Notes: a model not told the origin generated them from the sequence alone. A stretch of 64,000 nt of DNA from Elgaria multicarinata webbii (GCF_023053635.1 NC_086171.1:52555538-52619537); one strand, 5' to 3'; positions 37,301 to 49,090 are shown, counted from the first letter of the stretch. Program-made: numbers and translations.

Positions 37301-40012
37301 ATAAATAACAATATTAATCTATGACGTGGCTGCTTTTGGAATACTGTGTATGTTCCTAGTTGCCTAACCTCAAACGGATGTCAGAGTAGAAAATGTGCTG
37401 AAAAGGATAACCAGAATAATTATGTCACTTTCCTTAAAGGGAAATTAAAAAGGATTTAGGTCTTTTTAGTTCAGAAAAGATGGCCAAGGCAGAACATTAA
37501 ACAATTATGGTTGGTGTGGAGGAAGCAGATGACCCCATTTCTCTCTCCCCCTCATATAATAAGACAGCTCAGGATCACCTAATGAAATTAATTGGCAGTA
37601 AATCCAGGCCAAACGAAAGTACATTCTTCACACAACACATAACAAATGGGACTTGCTGTCAAAAGATGTCATTATGGCTACTGGCATTGGTGGCCTTAAA
37701 AAAATTAGACGAATTCATGGATAGTCTACCAGCTAACCATAGCAGTTAAATGAAAGCCCCATATCTCAAGGCAGAATGTCTCTGAATACCACTTGTTGGG
37801 GTTGAGGACAGACAATGGGGTGAGGGGGACAGAGATTGAGGGGGGGGAGCCGTTGCCTTCCTCTCCTGTTGGAAGGGTCCCAAAAAAGATACAACTGATG
37901 ACTACTGGAAACTCTTCATCTGACCCAGCAACTTGCTTCCTATGTTCTTATACCCCACCCCCACCAAGATCCAGACCTGTCTACTTTTATGTTCTCTTAA
38001 AATGTGTTTTTGAGTGAAAATATTTGTTGTTATTGGCCTTCCATATATACTAGACTCTTTAAATCCTTTTCAAGTCAAGATAACTCCCTGTAATTCAGCT
38101 TCATTCATTTTCACAAAGCTGCACACACTGTTATATAACTAGCCTCTATTATGTCCCATTAAACTTGCTGGTTCATTCAAATTTAAAGATTTGGGAAGGT
38201 TGAGTTTGGGAATGTCCATCCCCTCCCCATTTCAGTTTCCTGGAGAGGCAGAGAAAGAACCACTCCCTCCACAATGCTTCACTTGTTCATAAAGCATAAC
38301 ATTATTATAATCCTCTGGTAAACTACCCAACATCCGTTGTTATGTAATTCTCTCTGGAATCTGTGCATGTTGTACCATCTGACTGCCATCTATTTCATGA
38401 ACTCAAGTCATCAAGGAAGATTATTCTGCAACCCTCCTCCAACCTGTTACATTTCTTTCAAGTGTCACAGTCTGCTGTACATGTGACTTGAGAGCCAGAT
38501 GGTTTGATTCAAGTCACATGGGGTGTACACACACAGCACCACTGGATGTCAGAGTCACGCAAATAACAAGCAGTGATTTCCATCCTATATTCACTGAGCA
38601 GCTGCCAGGATAAATGACTGAAGTGAGGTGCTCCTAAGGCCACTGAAAATTAATTTAAGAGCTTCTATTAGATCTACACTAAGCAGGATATAACACTTTG
38701 AAAACGTTTTGAAGACTTTATTGGGAGTGCGTCCTGGACTCCAACAATTGTCACTACTGTTATAAACCGTTTTAAAGCAGTAGTGTAGATCCTGCCCAAA
38801 TTATAAAGCTACAAAATCTCACACGTTTGCTTGGGAGAAAACCCCACAAACGCAGTAGGACTTATTTCCAAGTAAATATACAAAGCATCAGGCTGCCCTT
38901 TACTGGACAGTAACAGTGCAGTCCTGTGTATGTCTACTCAGAAGTAAGTCCAATTCAATTCAGTGGAGCTTATTCCAAGGTAAGTGGGACTGCAGTCTAG
39001 GCCACTTATTCAAAGGTGTGCTGCCACGTGAGTTTCTCTCTTTCTCCAGCCAATCATTTCCATCAAGTCTCCCATCCCTCCAGTACATCTGTCCTCGGAA
39101 CTCCTCATATCGGCTGGGAAAGAGCGAATCACCATTTTTCAGCAGGAGGCGGGGAAGGAAAAGAAAGTGCAGGGGCTGAGAAAAGGCAACACGAGCGGGC
39201 GTAGCTCAATGCGACGTCTGCCTCGCCCGTCCCCACGTGTCCCTCGCTTGTCAGTCCCCTGGATACAGGTCACCAAAACAACAGCCTCCTGCCGGCTTCA
39301 CGTGTCCGCACACGCGGTCTCCCAGCGAGGCCGCCCCGGCCCTATTATGTAAGCCAGGCGTCACAGCCACGCAGGGCCAATGCGCGCGTACGCAGAGCCG
39401 AACGTAAACAAAAGGCGCACATGGCTCAGCCGGCGAGTCCATGTGAGATGGCGGGCAGGAACCAGCCCGGGAGTGGAAGAGCGACAACGGGAGACGCCGT
39501 CGTCGTGACGGGTGGAGAAAGGAGTCCCAGAGTGCCGGCTGAGAAAGCGCCGGATCCCCCTCCGCCCCAAAGAATCCCCATCCTCTCTCGCCCCTCTCCC
39601 TCACGCTACGCGCCACTGCTGTGCCTCGGATGGGCTGACAGCTGCGTCCTGGAAGCCCCCAGACACTGGTGCCGACCCTCCGGTTCCGGACCTCACATTC
39701 TCCTACCATCGGCGTCACGCCCCAGTCTCCAAGCCGCGCCCTTGCTTTGCCCCATCGCAAACTCACTCGCTGGTTCCCTTTCTTTCTCTACCCTTCCTCG
39801 CTCGTGGGAACCACAGAGCTTGTTTTGTAAGCCACGCGGGATTACCGTGGGTTACTTCAGTGGCAAAGTTGCAGAAACTAGCGGGGTGCCTTGTGACACT
39901 AGAGTCAAGAGGCTCTGGCATAAGGGGCCGCCCTTTCAAGCGAGGGAAGGGGGTGCTGCTTCCCTCATTCCAACAATAACAACGGTATCCATTTACCTGC
40001 ATTGAGCTCCAT
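22152..40012 (-). CDS. NR1D2: NR1D2 (REV-ERB beta), nuclear receptor; whole coding gene, 8 exons
   Basis: Haem-binding orphan nuclear receptor that represses ROR-element genes, including clock genes, in the nucleus. Joining 39997-40012, 31759-32019, 28378-28466, 27780-27924, 25303-25955, 23727-23912, 22535-22745 and 22152-22348 (minus strand) gives 1758 bases, 585 residues plus TAG; every junction is GT-AG and the phases agree. Residues 1-96 are the Ser-rich A/B region, about 101-170 the two zinc fingers, 171-388 the hinge and 389-585 the ligand-binding domain. Cys390 in the CP motif and His574 align with the human haem ligands Cys384 and His568. As in the family, the protein ends FKVHP with no AF-2 helix 12. 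From memory, human NR1D2 has 579 residues; the extra length lies largely in the A/B region and hinge. No break is seen in any exon. NR1D1 is excluded by the N-terminal and C-terminal sequence. Confidence 0.97.
22535..22745 (-). CDS. NR1D2: NR1D2 coding exon 7 (ligand-binding domain core)
   Basis: 211 bases; acceptor tttgaccag and donor gtaaga. It encodes [20 protein letters not shown] through [14 protein letters not shown] and leaves phase 1. Almost all residues agree with human NR1D2; DAKDRTV for DAKERTV is a typical conservative change. Confidence 0.96.
23124..23185 (-). repeat. LINE 3' end fragment, antisense, in NR1D2 intron
   Basis: tttatttattacatttatat followed by agccaaagctctctgggcgg, the same 3' end as at 56757-57039. 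Confidence 0.6.
23727..23912 (-). CDS. NR1D2: NR1D2 coding exon 6 (start of ligand-binding domain)
   Basis: 186 bases, 62 codons in phase 0, acceptor atctag and donor gtgaat. It encodes [18 protein letters not shown] through [20 protein letters not shown]. The Cys in VCPM (residue 390) aligns with human Cys384, the thiolate haem ligand that makes REV-ERB beta redox sensitive. The [14 protein letters not shown] block is the nuclear-receptor LBD signature and part of the NCoR-binding groove. Confidence 0.96.
24915..25210. repeat. Worn MITE-like segment in NR1D2 intron 5
   Basis: Several turns of aaccacagctta-like sequence in both directions (gctaaaccacagcttag, attaaccacagcttgc, tagttaagattagccacagg). 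Boundaries are uncertain. Confidence 0.35.
25303..25955 (-). CDS. NR1D2: NR1D2 coding exon 5 (hinge, proline run)
   Basis: The largest exon, 653 bases, acceptor cttggtag and donor gtacta. It begins (A)[19 protein letters not shown], finishing the DNA-binding extension, then runs through the poorly conserved hinge. The blocks [20 protein letters not shown] and MHYPNGY match human NR1D2. Residues 244-252 are PPLPPPPPP, where the human protein (from memory) has only a short SSSPPSS stretch. It ends STGSRMHL, just before the haem-ligand Cys in the next exon. Confidence 0.96.
26076..26587. mobile_element. MITE, 'TTCAGACAACAC' superfamily, 512 bases
   Basis: Perfect 22-base terminal inverted repeat, ggctcagttcagacaacac plus att at the left and its exact inverse at the right end. 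A 3-base direct repeat aat flanks it (26073-26075, 26588-26590). Internal short inverted stretches (aaatgtgtt). It lies in NR1D2 intron 4 and encodes nothing recognisable. Confidence 0.75.
27105..27205. repeat. ACTCCCAT-family MITE in NR1D2 intron 4
   Basis: ctcatctggtgctctcaaga, gtaactcccatcatttcc, then caccagattggga. Confidence 0.55.
27780..27924 (-). CDS. NR1D2: NR1D2 coding exon 4 (second zinc finger)
   Basis: Acceptor ttttcag and donor gtatgt; 145 bases. It encodes [16 protein letters not shown] through [16 protein letters not shown]. Cys138, 144, 154 and 157 form the second zinc site, and the CRFKKC and GMSRD end leads into the C-terminal extension that lets REV-ERBs bind as monomers. 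Nearly identical to the human protein. Confidence 0.97.
28378..28466 (-). CDS. NR1D2: NR1D2 coding exon 3 (first zinc finger)
   Basis: Acceptor tttgtag and donor gtaaag; 89 bases. It encodes [18 protein letters not shown] and on to HACEGCK, with Cys101, 104, 118 and 121 forming the first zinc site and the P-box EGCK that contacts the half-site. It is too short to show as a long open frame but is exact in phase. Confidence 0.96.
28743..28880. repeat. ACTCCCAT-family palindromic MITE in NR1D2 intron 2
   Basis: cagccttcctcaaccttgtg at the left pairs with caccaggttggggaagcct at the right; gttgggagttgtagtttagc lies in the right half. Confidence 0.65.
28881..29925. other. NR1D2 intron 2, no recognised features
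   Basis: AT-rich intron sequence; nothing coding or repetitive that I can name. Confidence 0.4.
29930..30050 (+). repeat. tRNA-Ala-like SINE fragment
   Basis: ttgctcagtgacaggggata, gcgttgcatgtctgag, gaggttcagtcctcagg and then ctccaggtacaaagctcagc: head and body of the SINE. Confidence 0.6.
30180..30480. repeat. AT-rich inverted and tandem repeat block
   Basis: gaaatcacaatttgcacaaa (about 30243) has an inverse near 30329-30354. Then 'agtgtaattat'-type units of about 12 bases repeat five or so times at 30384-30450. Probably a degraded DNA element that carries a minisatellite. Confidence 0.5.
31376..31721. mobile_element. MITE, 'TTCAGACAACAC' superfamily, 346 bases
   Basis: Left end gggtcaattcagatgttctg, right end catgatgtctgaaatgagcc, imperfect inverses. 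It ends only 38 bases past the NR1D2 exon 2 donor. Confidence 0.55.
31759..32019 (-). CDS. NR1D2: NR1D2 coding exon 2 (Ser-rich N-terminal A/B region)
   Basis: Acceptor ccacag before GTGGCGTG and donor gtaagt after ACAA; 261 bases. It encodes [18 protein letters not shown] and a long Ser-rich segment ending near GHSGLT. This low-complexity region is the N-terminal regulatory part of REV-ERBs, known as a phosphorylation target. A MITE ends only about 40 bases past the donor. Confidence 0.95.
33514..33625. repeat. Short palindromic MITE ('caatcctatgcatg')
   Basis: cacaatcctatgcatgttta at the left and aagcatgtataggattgcac at the right are inverses; the centre holds a worn ggatgttgggagctgtaggg. 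Confidence 0.65.
35030..35168. repeat. Palindromic short MITE
   Basis: gcacaatcctcaggcatatg, gtcccattaagttcagtag and gtaagtatgtacaggattgc; same family as 52946-53037. Confidence 0.55.
35805..35875 (+). repeat. L2-like LINE 3' terminus
   Basis: ctggatagacatccagaggg then aggcgtgtaagaaataaat and an A/T-rich tail; the same end as at 50730-50785. Confidence 0.5.
36780..37955 (+). repeat. Degenerate CR1-type LINE, sense
   Basis: Pieces match the CR1 ORF2 end and 3' UTR: aaaaggataaccagaataat, gtacattcttcacacaacac, agacgaattcatggatagtc, and the end 'ctgacccagcaacttgcttc'. Old and much altered; lies in NR1D2 intron 1. Confidence 0.6.
38668..38797. repeat. MITE, GGCAGATCTACAC family
   Basis: Ends attagatctacactaagcag and agtagtgtagatcctgccc, inverted; the middle has aaaacgttttgaag and ccgttttaaagcag. 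Confidence 0.55.
38911..39000. repeat. Palindromic short MITE next to NR1D2 CpG island
   Basis: gtgcagtcctgtgtatgtct, agtaagtccaattcaattca, then gtggagcttattccaaggta, the family palindrome. Confidence 0.5.
39997..40012 (-). CDS. NR1D2: NR1D2 coding exon 1 (start codon, MELNAG)
   Basis: Only 16 coding bases, ATGGAGCTCAATGCAG, followed by the donor gtaaat. The first residues MELNAG match human MEVNAG, and the split Gly codon is completed by exon 2. The ATG follows gacgcc, a fair initiation context. The exon lies inside the CpG island, as expected for a first exon. Confidence 0.93.
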
Positions 40013-40230
40013 GGCGTCCCCCTTCTTTTCCAAGATACGGGCCGCGATTCTCCAAGCCGGATAGGGTGGGTCGGCGGGAGTAGGACTGAGGAGGCCAGCA
40101 AGTCTTGCGGCTGGTCCCCGCGACAGCCTCCTGAACTGCCTTAATAAACCCACCCCGGTGCCTCTCCTGACAGCCTTCAAGGGCTGCTGGGGCGCCTCCT
40201 TACGGGTCCCGTTCCTGCGCCTCCTGTCTC

Positions 40231-40270
40231 TGGTGTGTGTGTGTGTGTGTGCGCGCGCGCGCGTGTGTGT
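40231..40270. repeat. (TG)n(CG)n(TG)n dinucleotide tract
   Basis: Alternating purine-pyrimidine run gtgtgtgtgtgcgcgcgcgc and more, about 220 bases upstream of the NR1D2 start codon; such tracts can adopt Z-DNA. Confidence 0.9.
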
Positions 40271-41084
40271 AAAAAGCCACTGCGGCAGCTGTCCTTGTGG
40301 GAGGTGCGGCCGCCGGCCACCCGCCTGCCCGCCTTATGCGTGGATGTGCCTCGTGTGTGGAGCGGGAGGAAGCGAAGCAGTGGCGGGTGCAGCAGCAGTA
40401 GTAGCGGCCGAGGCTTCCTGGCGAAGTTTCTTGCTGAGCTGGCTCCTGTTAGGGCTGCTGGTGCCGCTTTCTCCGCCCCCTTACAACACCAGGAGGAGGA
40501 GAGTCAGCGGGAGTGCGGCACTGACCCACGTGCCTCACCTCCACCATCTCCGCCCCCTCCTTTACCTGCGCCCCGCCGCAGCCCTGCTCGCTCCGCCTCT
40601 CTTGCTGCCTCCCGGGCTTCTTTCACCCAGTGACACACTTTCTGGAGAGCGCAGACAGAGCTGCCCTCACGTGTAACCCCGCGTGGTGAGATAGACACGC
40701 GTCTCAGGGTGAAGCAGACAGGCAGGCTGATGAGCCCTCCTCCTCCAAAATGCCTGCGCCCCAAGATCGCCAGGTTCTACACATCATCCTTCTTCAATTT
40801 CAGATTCAAGAGAAGATTCCTTATTAAACTGGCGTGATGGTGGTGACTTTTTTTCTTCATGTATTCTGGTGGTCGAAGAGGGCAGTCAATCTTCATCTGC
40901 ATTAGTAGTTTGGAGTTTGCGATCCTCCTCGGGGCTCCTTTGCCTTTATCAGCTTTATTACATGCAGAGGTGAAACTTGCCTTCTTATAATCCTCCCATC
41001 TTTCCCCTTCACCCATGAGCAGGCATCCAAAGCACAGGAAAAGCCCGCCTTAAATGTGGTTGCGATTGATTAGGCACTATTCTT

Positions 41085-41255
41085 ATTTATTATTATATTT
41101 ATATCCCGCCTTTCCTCTAAGTTGCTCAAGGCAGCATACATGGTTTCTTCTCTATATCCTCACAACAACCCTGTGAGATAAGTTAGGCTAGTAACGAGTG
41201 ATTGGCCCAAGATCACCCAGTGAGATTTATCGCTGAATGGGGATTTGTATCTGCG
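41085..41255 (-). repeat. Sauria-type SINE, antisense
   Basis: ttatatcccgcctttcctct, then ctcacaacaaccctgtgaga, tggcccaagatcacccagtg and ctgaatggggatttg: the reverse of the SINE at 13456-13690, with extra sequence near the tail. Confidence 0.65.
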
Positions 41256-42859
41256 TCCTAGGGCTTTTTTAAACAAGCAATTTTTAACAGGCTCTAGTTT
41301 CTGACCCTGAAGAGAACGGAGTTTAACTTTTAACCCACTGTGTTCACAATTTGAATCACTGGTGATAGACCCAGTGTTGTTCTAATCTGAGGACAACTAA
41401 TTACCTTGTAATTTCTAGTACAAGCATTTCTTGTCCATACAGTAACTGCAATTGATACTATGAGTGAAGGATGACATAATTCTTAACTAGATACCACTCT
41501 ACCTGTTAATGTTGTAAAAATGATTGATAGGATATTTTGTAACCGCAGTAAGAGGTCCAATGTTTCCATATGGAACATTATTTGAAGTAAAGTGTGGGAG
41601 GATCTGGCTTTGGCAAGTCACTGCTTTAAGCAGTGGTGCAGTAAATTTTGAAGTGCTGTTCCCCATAGTCACACACAAAAAAATGCAGGCAGCTGTGTTG
41701 ATGTCTCTGTGCATGTGTGTATATTACAGTTTCCCACCCCCTATGTTGGACAACTCCACCAGCATTTTGGATTATTAGTGATGCTGGCTGGAGTTGATAA
41801 TCGTTCCAAAATATATTAAGGGTATCAAGGCTGCTGTATTATATGCCTTTTGTAAAGCTAGTGGGTCTTAATTACCATTCAAGCCTCTCCAAAATACTTT
41901 GCAGCAGGGAGTGGCAGATGATGTCATTGACCATGCTAATCAAAAAAGTCCCAGGGCTTTGACCCTGAGACTCTGGTTCCACTTCATCACTGACTTTAAA
42001 ATTCCCATCATATGGGCACTAGATATGGATCAACTCAAGATATAACTCAATCTCAAAACTCACACATGTATCAAATACTACGTTTCTTTGACAAAGCAAA
42101 ACATCCCTAAGTTCAAATGTACATGTATGTGTGCCCAAGATTCCTACATTACTGTATCCTATGTTAATCCATAAAGTGCAGAGAAAACATGTTTGATATT
42201 TGCTTTGGTTATATATTCACTTGGACCCTAACTTCTTATATCAACAATGATTTACTTCGGAAGAGGTGTGCGTTTGTTGGTGGCATTCAGCCAGTAATTT
42301 TTGCAAACAAGGACATTTCCTCTAGTGCTGTGAACAAAAAGGCTTTGACGGCTTCAAGCACATTTGCTAGATATGTAATGTCTGAGCATGAAGCAGTTTT
42401 TGGGAAATAATTATGTTTCTCTACCACAAACAAAACTGTTCCAATCTGTAGTCCATGAAGGCTAGTCCAGGGTATGCAACCTTTTTGGCCATGGGCACTT
42501 TTGGCAATTTAAGGTACCCTAACCACAAAAAAGCTACTGGAGGCATGGCAAAGAAGCAACATTCCCAAAGGCCGAATAGAAGGCAGAGGTTTAGTGTGTA
42601 GGGGTCAGACAACTCCTTTGAACTGTAATAGAGATATATTAAATCCACCCCTTTAATTTTCCCAACTGTGACAACTTAATGCCTAAAATTGCTGAGAAGC
42701 CAGTGTTGCTGGTTTGAGGTAGGAAGAGCACAGTAAGGATCTTTTAAGATGCCACCTGCAATGTAAGTATCAGGAATGGGCAAGTTTAATAAAACTAGAT
42801 CCAAAACATAGGATCTGACAAGGATGACCAACTTTGTTTTGTTTTTGAGGCTTCAATCT

Positions 42860-42940
42860 GTATCCTCATACCTGGGAATAAGCCCCACTGAACTCAATGG
42901 GATTTACTTCTGAGAAGACATATACAGAATTGCACATTAA
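42860..42940. repeat. Palindromic short MITE
   Basis: gggaataagccccactgaac then tcaatgggatttacttctga, the family centre. Confidence 0.55.
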
Positions 42941-43059
42941 GTGAACTTTTTCAAGTTACACAAAAGGAGAATCAGAAAATGGCTCTAGAACATCTTTGAC
43001 CCAATATTTACTTCCTCTTCAGATCAGCTAAAATCTAGCTGCTAAATAAACATCTTGAC

Positions 43060-43138
43060 TTCCAGATGTTGTCAGAACACAACTCCATTGGCTATGTTGG
43101 CCAGTCCAACATCTGGAGGGCCACATGTTCCTCACTAG
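43060..43138. repeat. ACTCCCAT-family MITE, partial
   Basis: cttccagatgttgtcagaac, caactccattggctatg, then ccaacatctggagggccac. Confidence 0.5.
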
Positions 43139-44430
43139 TTTAGTACAATATGCTTAGTGGAGACATTTTGCAGTGATTCTGTTTGGCCAAAGCTTGAGAA
43201 TGGGTTTGAACCAAGTCCTCCCATATCTACTCACTAGGAATGATTGGAGTTGCGGTCCAATACAACTGCAAGGCACTTTTAATATTGACTGCAAGATACA
43301 GAATAGCAGGGTATGCAAACACTGACTGGTAAAACTGGTAAAAGCAAGGAGTCAAGACTTCAAGATGCTTCTGTGGACCAGAACCTTTACAGTTCTGAAT
43401 CCACCTGCAGCTCATTCTCTGTCATTCATCAGGTTGGCATAGCTTAGAACTGGGACTTTCTCATCAATTACTAGGAGTCTTGAGAGCCTGCAGAGCAACA
43501 GAAGGGCCATTTTTCAGGGTTGGCATCTTTACCAGGCAGACCCAGAGTCCATCTGTACTCTATCGCCTTCTGTGATTATCCAGAAACATGGTCATTCTGG
43601 CAAGACCTAGGAGAGACTGCCATACAAATCAATGTATTCCTAATCCACCAATGTATACCTAATATCTTACACTGTATCTTTGAGATGGATTTTTATTGCT
43701 CTAAACAATCATGGCAGAAATTAAATAGAACCTACAGAAACATATAGGGGCAGCTGATGAGCTGAAAATGCTTTACCTCTCTTTACCATAGCTGTGAACA
43801 AAGAATTCTGCTACGATAAATATGACTTTCATTGTCAAGAGCGTTCCTATACTTTCTTCATATCGCTGCCCGTATAATTGGCAAAATACAATAGCACATT
43901 TTATACTGCGATCAAGTGGTCAGATGACCATACCTCTTCTATAAATTCAACAGTCTTCCAAAAACATGCATCAATGCAGGATAAACATGATCACACCATA
44001 AGGCTAGAGAACTACAAGGGACTACCCTACAGTGTAGTAAGAAAGTAATTAATAGGCCAAGGTCTAATACAAGTGTTGGATGATTCTTGTCATCCAATTT
44101 TAATTTTATCTAATTCCAAAAAAATTGCCTACAACACTTAAAATATATATTATAATTTAGTTGTCGTATATTAATGTTTTAGACTTCTTCCCAAATTTGC
44201 AATTAAGATGGGAATCATGCCAGCCACCATTATTATGCTATACATAAAATAAGCCAAAAAAACCCCAGTACATCTCTGTTGCATCTAGTTGCCACATATA
44301 TCATAATGCTCAAGTGATTAAAAAAAGCAACTAGTTATGTGAAAGTAACTTTAAAATTTTCAATTACAGGGTTGCCAATCTAAGCCAATGAAAACACAAT
44401 ACAGTGGAAATGTAAAGCCTTTGCCTTGAC

Positions 44431-44436
44431 TTTATT
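44431..44436 (-). terminator. RPL15: RPL15 polyadenylation signal AATAAA
   Basis: Minus-strand AATAAA 25-30 bases past the RPL15 stop codon, placing cleavage at about 44410-44420. Such a very short 3' UTR is typical of ribosomal protein mRNAs. Confidence 0.85.
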
Positions 44437-44460
44437 ATGAGAAATTTATAACCAAAAGGA

Positions 44461-46956
<2,496 letters not shown>

Positions 46957-47444
46957 TTATCTGCTAAAAGAGATGCATGTTTACATCAGGTTGCATTTCT
47001 CTACATATATACTAACATGAACTCCCAGAAAAGGAACAAGCAACAACTTATAATTATAAAGTACAGCTCTTAAAATATTTGATTAATAAACCTCAGGTAT
47101 CTCTATCCCCACTGTGCAATTGATAAACATTTGTTTTCGATTTTTCCAAAATATATCATAAACCCATAGGATGAGAATTATTATTCTTTAAACATCTATT
47201 TTTCTAATAATGCTCTGTTAAGGGAGCATAAACCCATATAGACCATGTTAAATGTATTTCCATAGAAAAATACAGTTGCCATTTTAAAATCAAAGTGAAT
47301 GGGAATGTGAAAAAGTCTATCAAAAGTAAGGATTTGCATTGTTCCATTGACAGGAGAGCCAGCATGGAGTACTGTATATTGAAATACAACCCATAAGATA
47401 TAAAAGACAAAAACACTATGACACATTCTCTGTCAACACTGTAT

Positions 47445-47449
<5 letters not shown>

Positions 47450-47487
<38 letters not shown>
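47450..47487. repeat. (TA)n microsatellite in RPL15 intron 1
   Basis: About 18 perfect TA units. Confidence 0.95.
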
Positions 47488-47488
<1 letters not shown>

Positions 47489-47779
47489 CCTGTGACATAT
47501 GATAAATAAATACTGGAAAGAACATATTGCCATGTTCTTATGGCAACTCTACTACACAAGTTGCAAGTCTCAGTTTCCCAAACTAGTGGAAGCCCTGCCA
47601 ATAAATATTGCAGTAATCAAATGTTGTTCTTGTTCTCAAGACCTGAAACCTAAAAAAGACCAGCAAATCGTTTAGGAAATGTAGCCATGTCACAACTACT
47701 CTTTTACAGTTTACTTATTCTGACCACAAATGTGCATCCTAGCTATTTCCATGAGCTCCAATTTGTTTTAACAGGCCAT

Positions 47780-48195
47780 CAGAAGCTGCTTTATACCAGA
47801 CCAGATTATTTGCCCTTTTAGATTGGTATTTACTCTGACTGGCAGGAGCTCTGCAGGGTTACAAGAAAGGCATTTCACCATCATCTGCTACTTCCAGGAT
47901 AGGCAACCTAATACCCTTCAGATGCTTTGGACTACAGCTCCCATCAACCACAAACAGCATAGACTACAGCTAGAGATTATGGGAGTTACAGTTCCAAACA
48001 TTTGCACGGTATCAGATTACCTACCCTGAGATAGCAGGTGATGGGGAAAGGCCTTACCTGTGACCCTGCAGAGCTACTGACAACCAGAGTAAATAGTCGC
48101 CTAGACGGGGAGAAAAAACCTGGTTCTTTTAACTGGAGTTGCCAGAGACTGAATCTGGGATCTTTTGCGTGCAAAGCATGTGCTCGGTCACAGAA
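47780..48195. repeat. SINE pieces split by an ACTCCCAT-family MITE
   Basis: Antisense tRNA-SINE body (agaagctgctttataccaga ... agctctgcagggtt) at 47780-47850, a MITE at 47905-48025 (ggactacagctcccatcaac), and an antisense tRNA-like head at 48130-48190 (actgaatctgggatc, gcgtgcaaagcatgtgctcg). Lies in RPL15 intron 1 just outside the shared promoter. Confidence 0.55.
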
Positions 48196-48199
48196 TTAT

Positions 48200-48810
48200 G
48201 GTCTACTCTAAAGCAAGCAAAGCGCAGTGAGAAAGGCCTCCACGCCAAATGAAAAACGTCCCAGTAAAGCAAGCAAGCGAATCCCTCTCTGTGCATTTTT
48301 CCTTCTCCCTCCGGTCGGCTCCTTCAAATCATTTTCGTTAAGACTGTCTCGCTTGGTAATTGAAGGCCCAAGACACGCCACCCTCCCAACCGGCCACCCC
48401 AGAATTAAAGCTTCTCGCTCCTGCATAGCCGAGAAAACCCACCCGACCTCTCTCCCCGACTTCCCCCCGCGAGGCAGCGCCCCAACCAGATCCCGGGAGA
48501 CCTCCCGAATTTAGGATGGCGACGGATTAAACCGCCAAGAGCAACCAACCCACGAAACTTACCTGGCGGCGCCCAGAGCCGGAAAGGAAGAGGCCTGCCA
48601 CCCAAAATCCTTTGCGTCAGGGAGCTCTGACGTCCGGAGAGGAAGAGGCTGTGCCCAGATGGCTGCTGGGAAATGTAGTTTAGTATACCACGTGTCTCAG
48701 GAGGCTCCGGGATCGACAGTGGTGGAGAGAACGCTGAAAGAACCCCGCCTTCTTCCCCAGAAGGTGAACAGCGTGAGCTTAATTTCTCACGTGAGAACTG
48801 CCGGCCTTAG
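48200..48810. promoter_or_regulatory. Shared RPL15/NKIRAS1 head-to-head promoter
   Basis: CpG-rich stretch between the RPL15 first exon (minus) and the NKIRAS1 start (plus). Sites seen: ETS-like CCGGAA at 48579-48584, TGCGTCA at 48613-48619, CRE core TGACGT at 48628-48633, a ZNF143/Staf-like ACTACATTTCCCAG (minus strand) at 48666-48679, and CACGTG at 48689-48694 and 48788-48793. The human genes are also divergent neighbours, so one shared promoter is likely. A possible NKIRAS1 leader exon ends at about 48770 (cagaag followed by gtgaac), but I cannot confirm it. Confidence 0.65.
48563..48593 (-). other. RPL15: RPL15 non-coding exon 1 with 5'-TOP motif
   Basis: Minus strand reads CTCTTCCTTTCCGGCTC and on to GCCGCCAG, then the donor gtaagt at 48562. 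The pyrimidine run at 48581-48592 is a 5' terminal oligopyrimidine tract, the mark of ribosomal protein mRNAs under mTOR/LARP1 translational control. It would splice to 46963. The exact +1 base within about two bases is inferred from the motif. Confidence 0.8.
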
Positions 48811-48994
48811 GTTTCCCTAAAAGTCATGTTATTTGACCTTGGTAACACTTCTCCTTAACAGCAGAGGTAGATTACTTTTCTATATCTTTTAAGAGATGTG
48901 CTCTCAGCACACGCTCAGAAGCACTCCCCCCCCTTTTTTTTTAACTATTTCGCGTATTTCAGATTTGGCAGTGAAAACAGGTGTCGTATACAAG

Positions 48995-49090
48995 CAGGGC
49001 CGGTGCCAGACTATTTTGCGCCCTAGGCAAGGTGAACTACTTGCACCTCCCCCCCCCCCCCCAAATAGCCAACTTCGATTCAGCTGTTCA
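48995..49090. mobile_element. Partial hAT-type element, second copy
   Basis: cagggccggtgccagactat and ttgcgccctaggcaaggtga match the left end of 5158-5783, here with a long C run. The right end is not found. Lies in the NKIRAS1 5' region. Confidence 0.65.

Larger units (their letters stand above)
32020..39996 (-). other. NR1D2: NR1D2 intron 1 (about 8 kb)
   Basis: Mostly AT-rich unique DNA with repeat pieces listed separately. I saw no further exon. The 5' end (39.2-40.0 kb) is part of the CpG island, where intronic regulatory sites would be expected. Confidence 0.6.
39180..40760 (-). promoter_or_regulatory. NR1D2: NR1D2 CpG island and promoter with five CACGTG E-boxes nearby
   Basis: GC-rich, CpG-dense block around coding exon 1, in contrast to the AT-rich flanks. 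The canonical E-box CACGTG occurs at 39234-39239, 39299-39304, 40527-40532 and 40668-40673, and just outside at 39025-39030. CLOCK:BMAL1 drives REV-ERB genes through such sites, so the cluster fits a clock-controlled promoter. An AGGTCA half-site at 39267-39272, preceded by ggatac, is close to but not a full ROR element. The start of transcription is not fixed; a TG/CG repeat at 40231-40270 lies upstream of exon 1. The region spans the promoter, 5' UTR and first part of intron 1. Confidence 0.75.
40761..44400. other. Intergenic DNA between NR1D2 promoter and RPL15 3' end
   Basis: About 3.6 kb with the repeats listed separately and no coding region. The short distance makes RPL15 and NR1D2 close tandem neighbours. 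Confidence 0.6.

Noticed and set aside
40010-40180. In-frame open stretch upstream of the NR1D2 ATG, as if the protein were 56 residues longer
   Set aside because: The first codon at 40180 is TTG on the minus strand, not ATG, and no in-frame ATG lies before 40012. The human protein also starts at MEVNAG.
39251-40676. Long open frames on both strands in the CpG island
   Set aside because: GC-rich DNA has few stop codons. No family match, no conserved start, and they overlap the promoter and 5' UTR of NR1D2.
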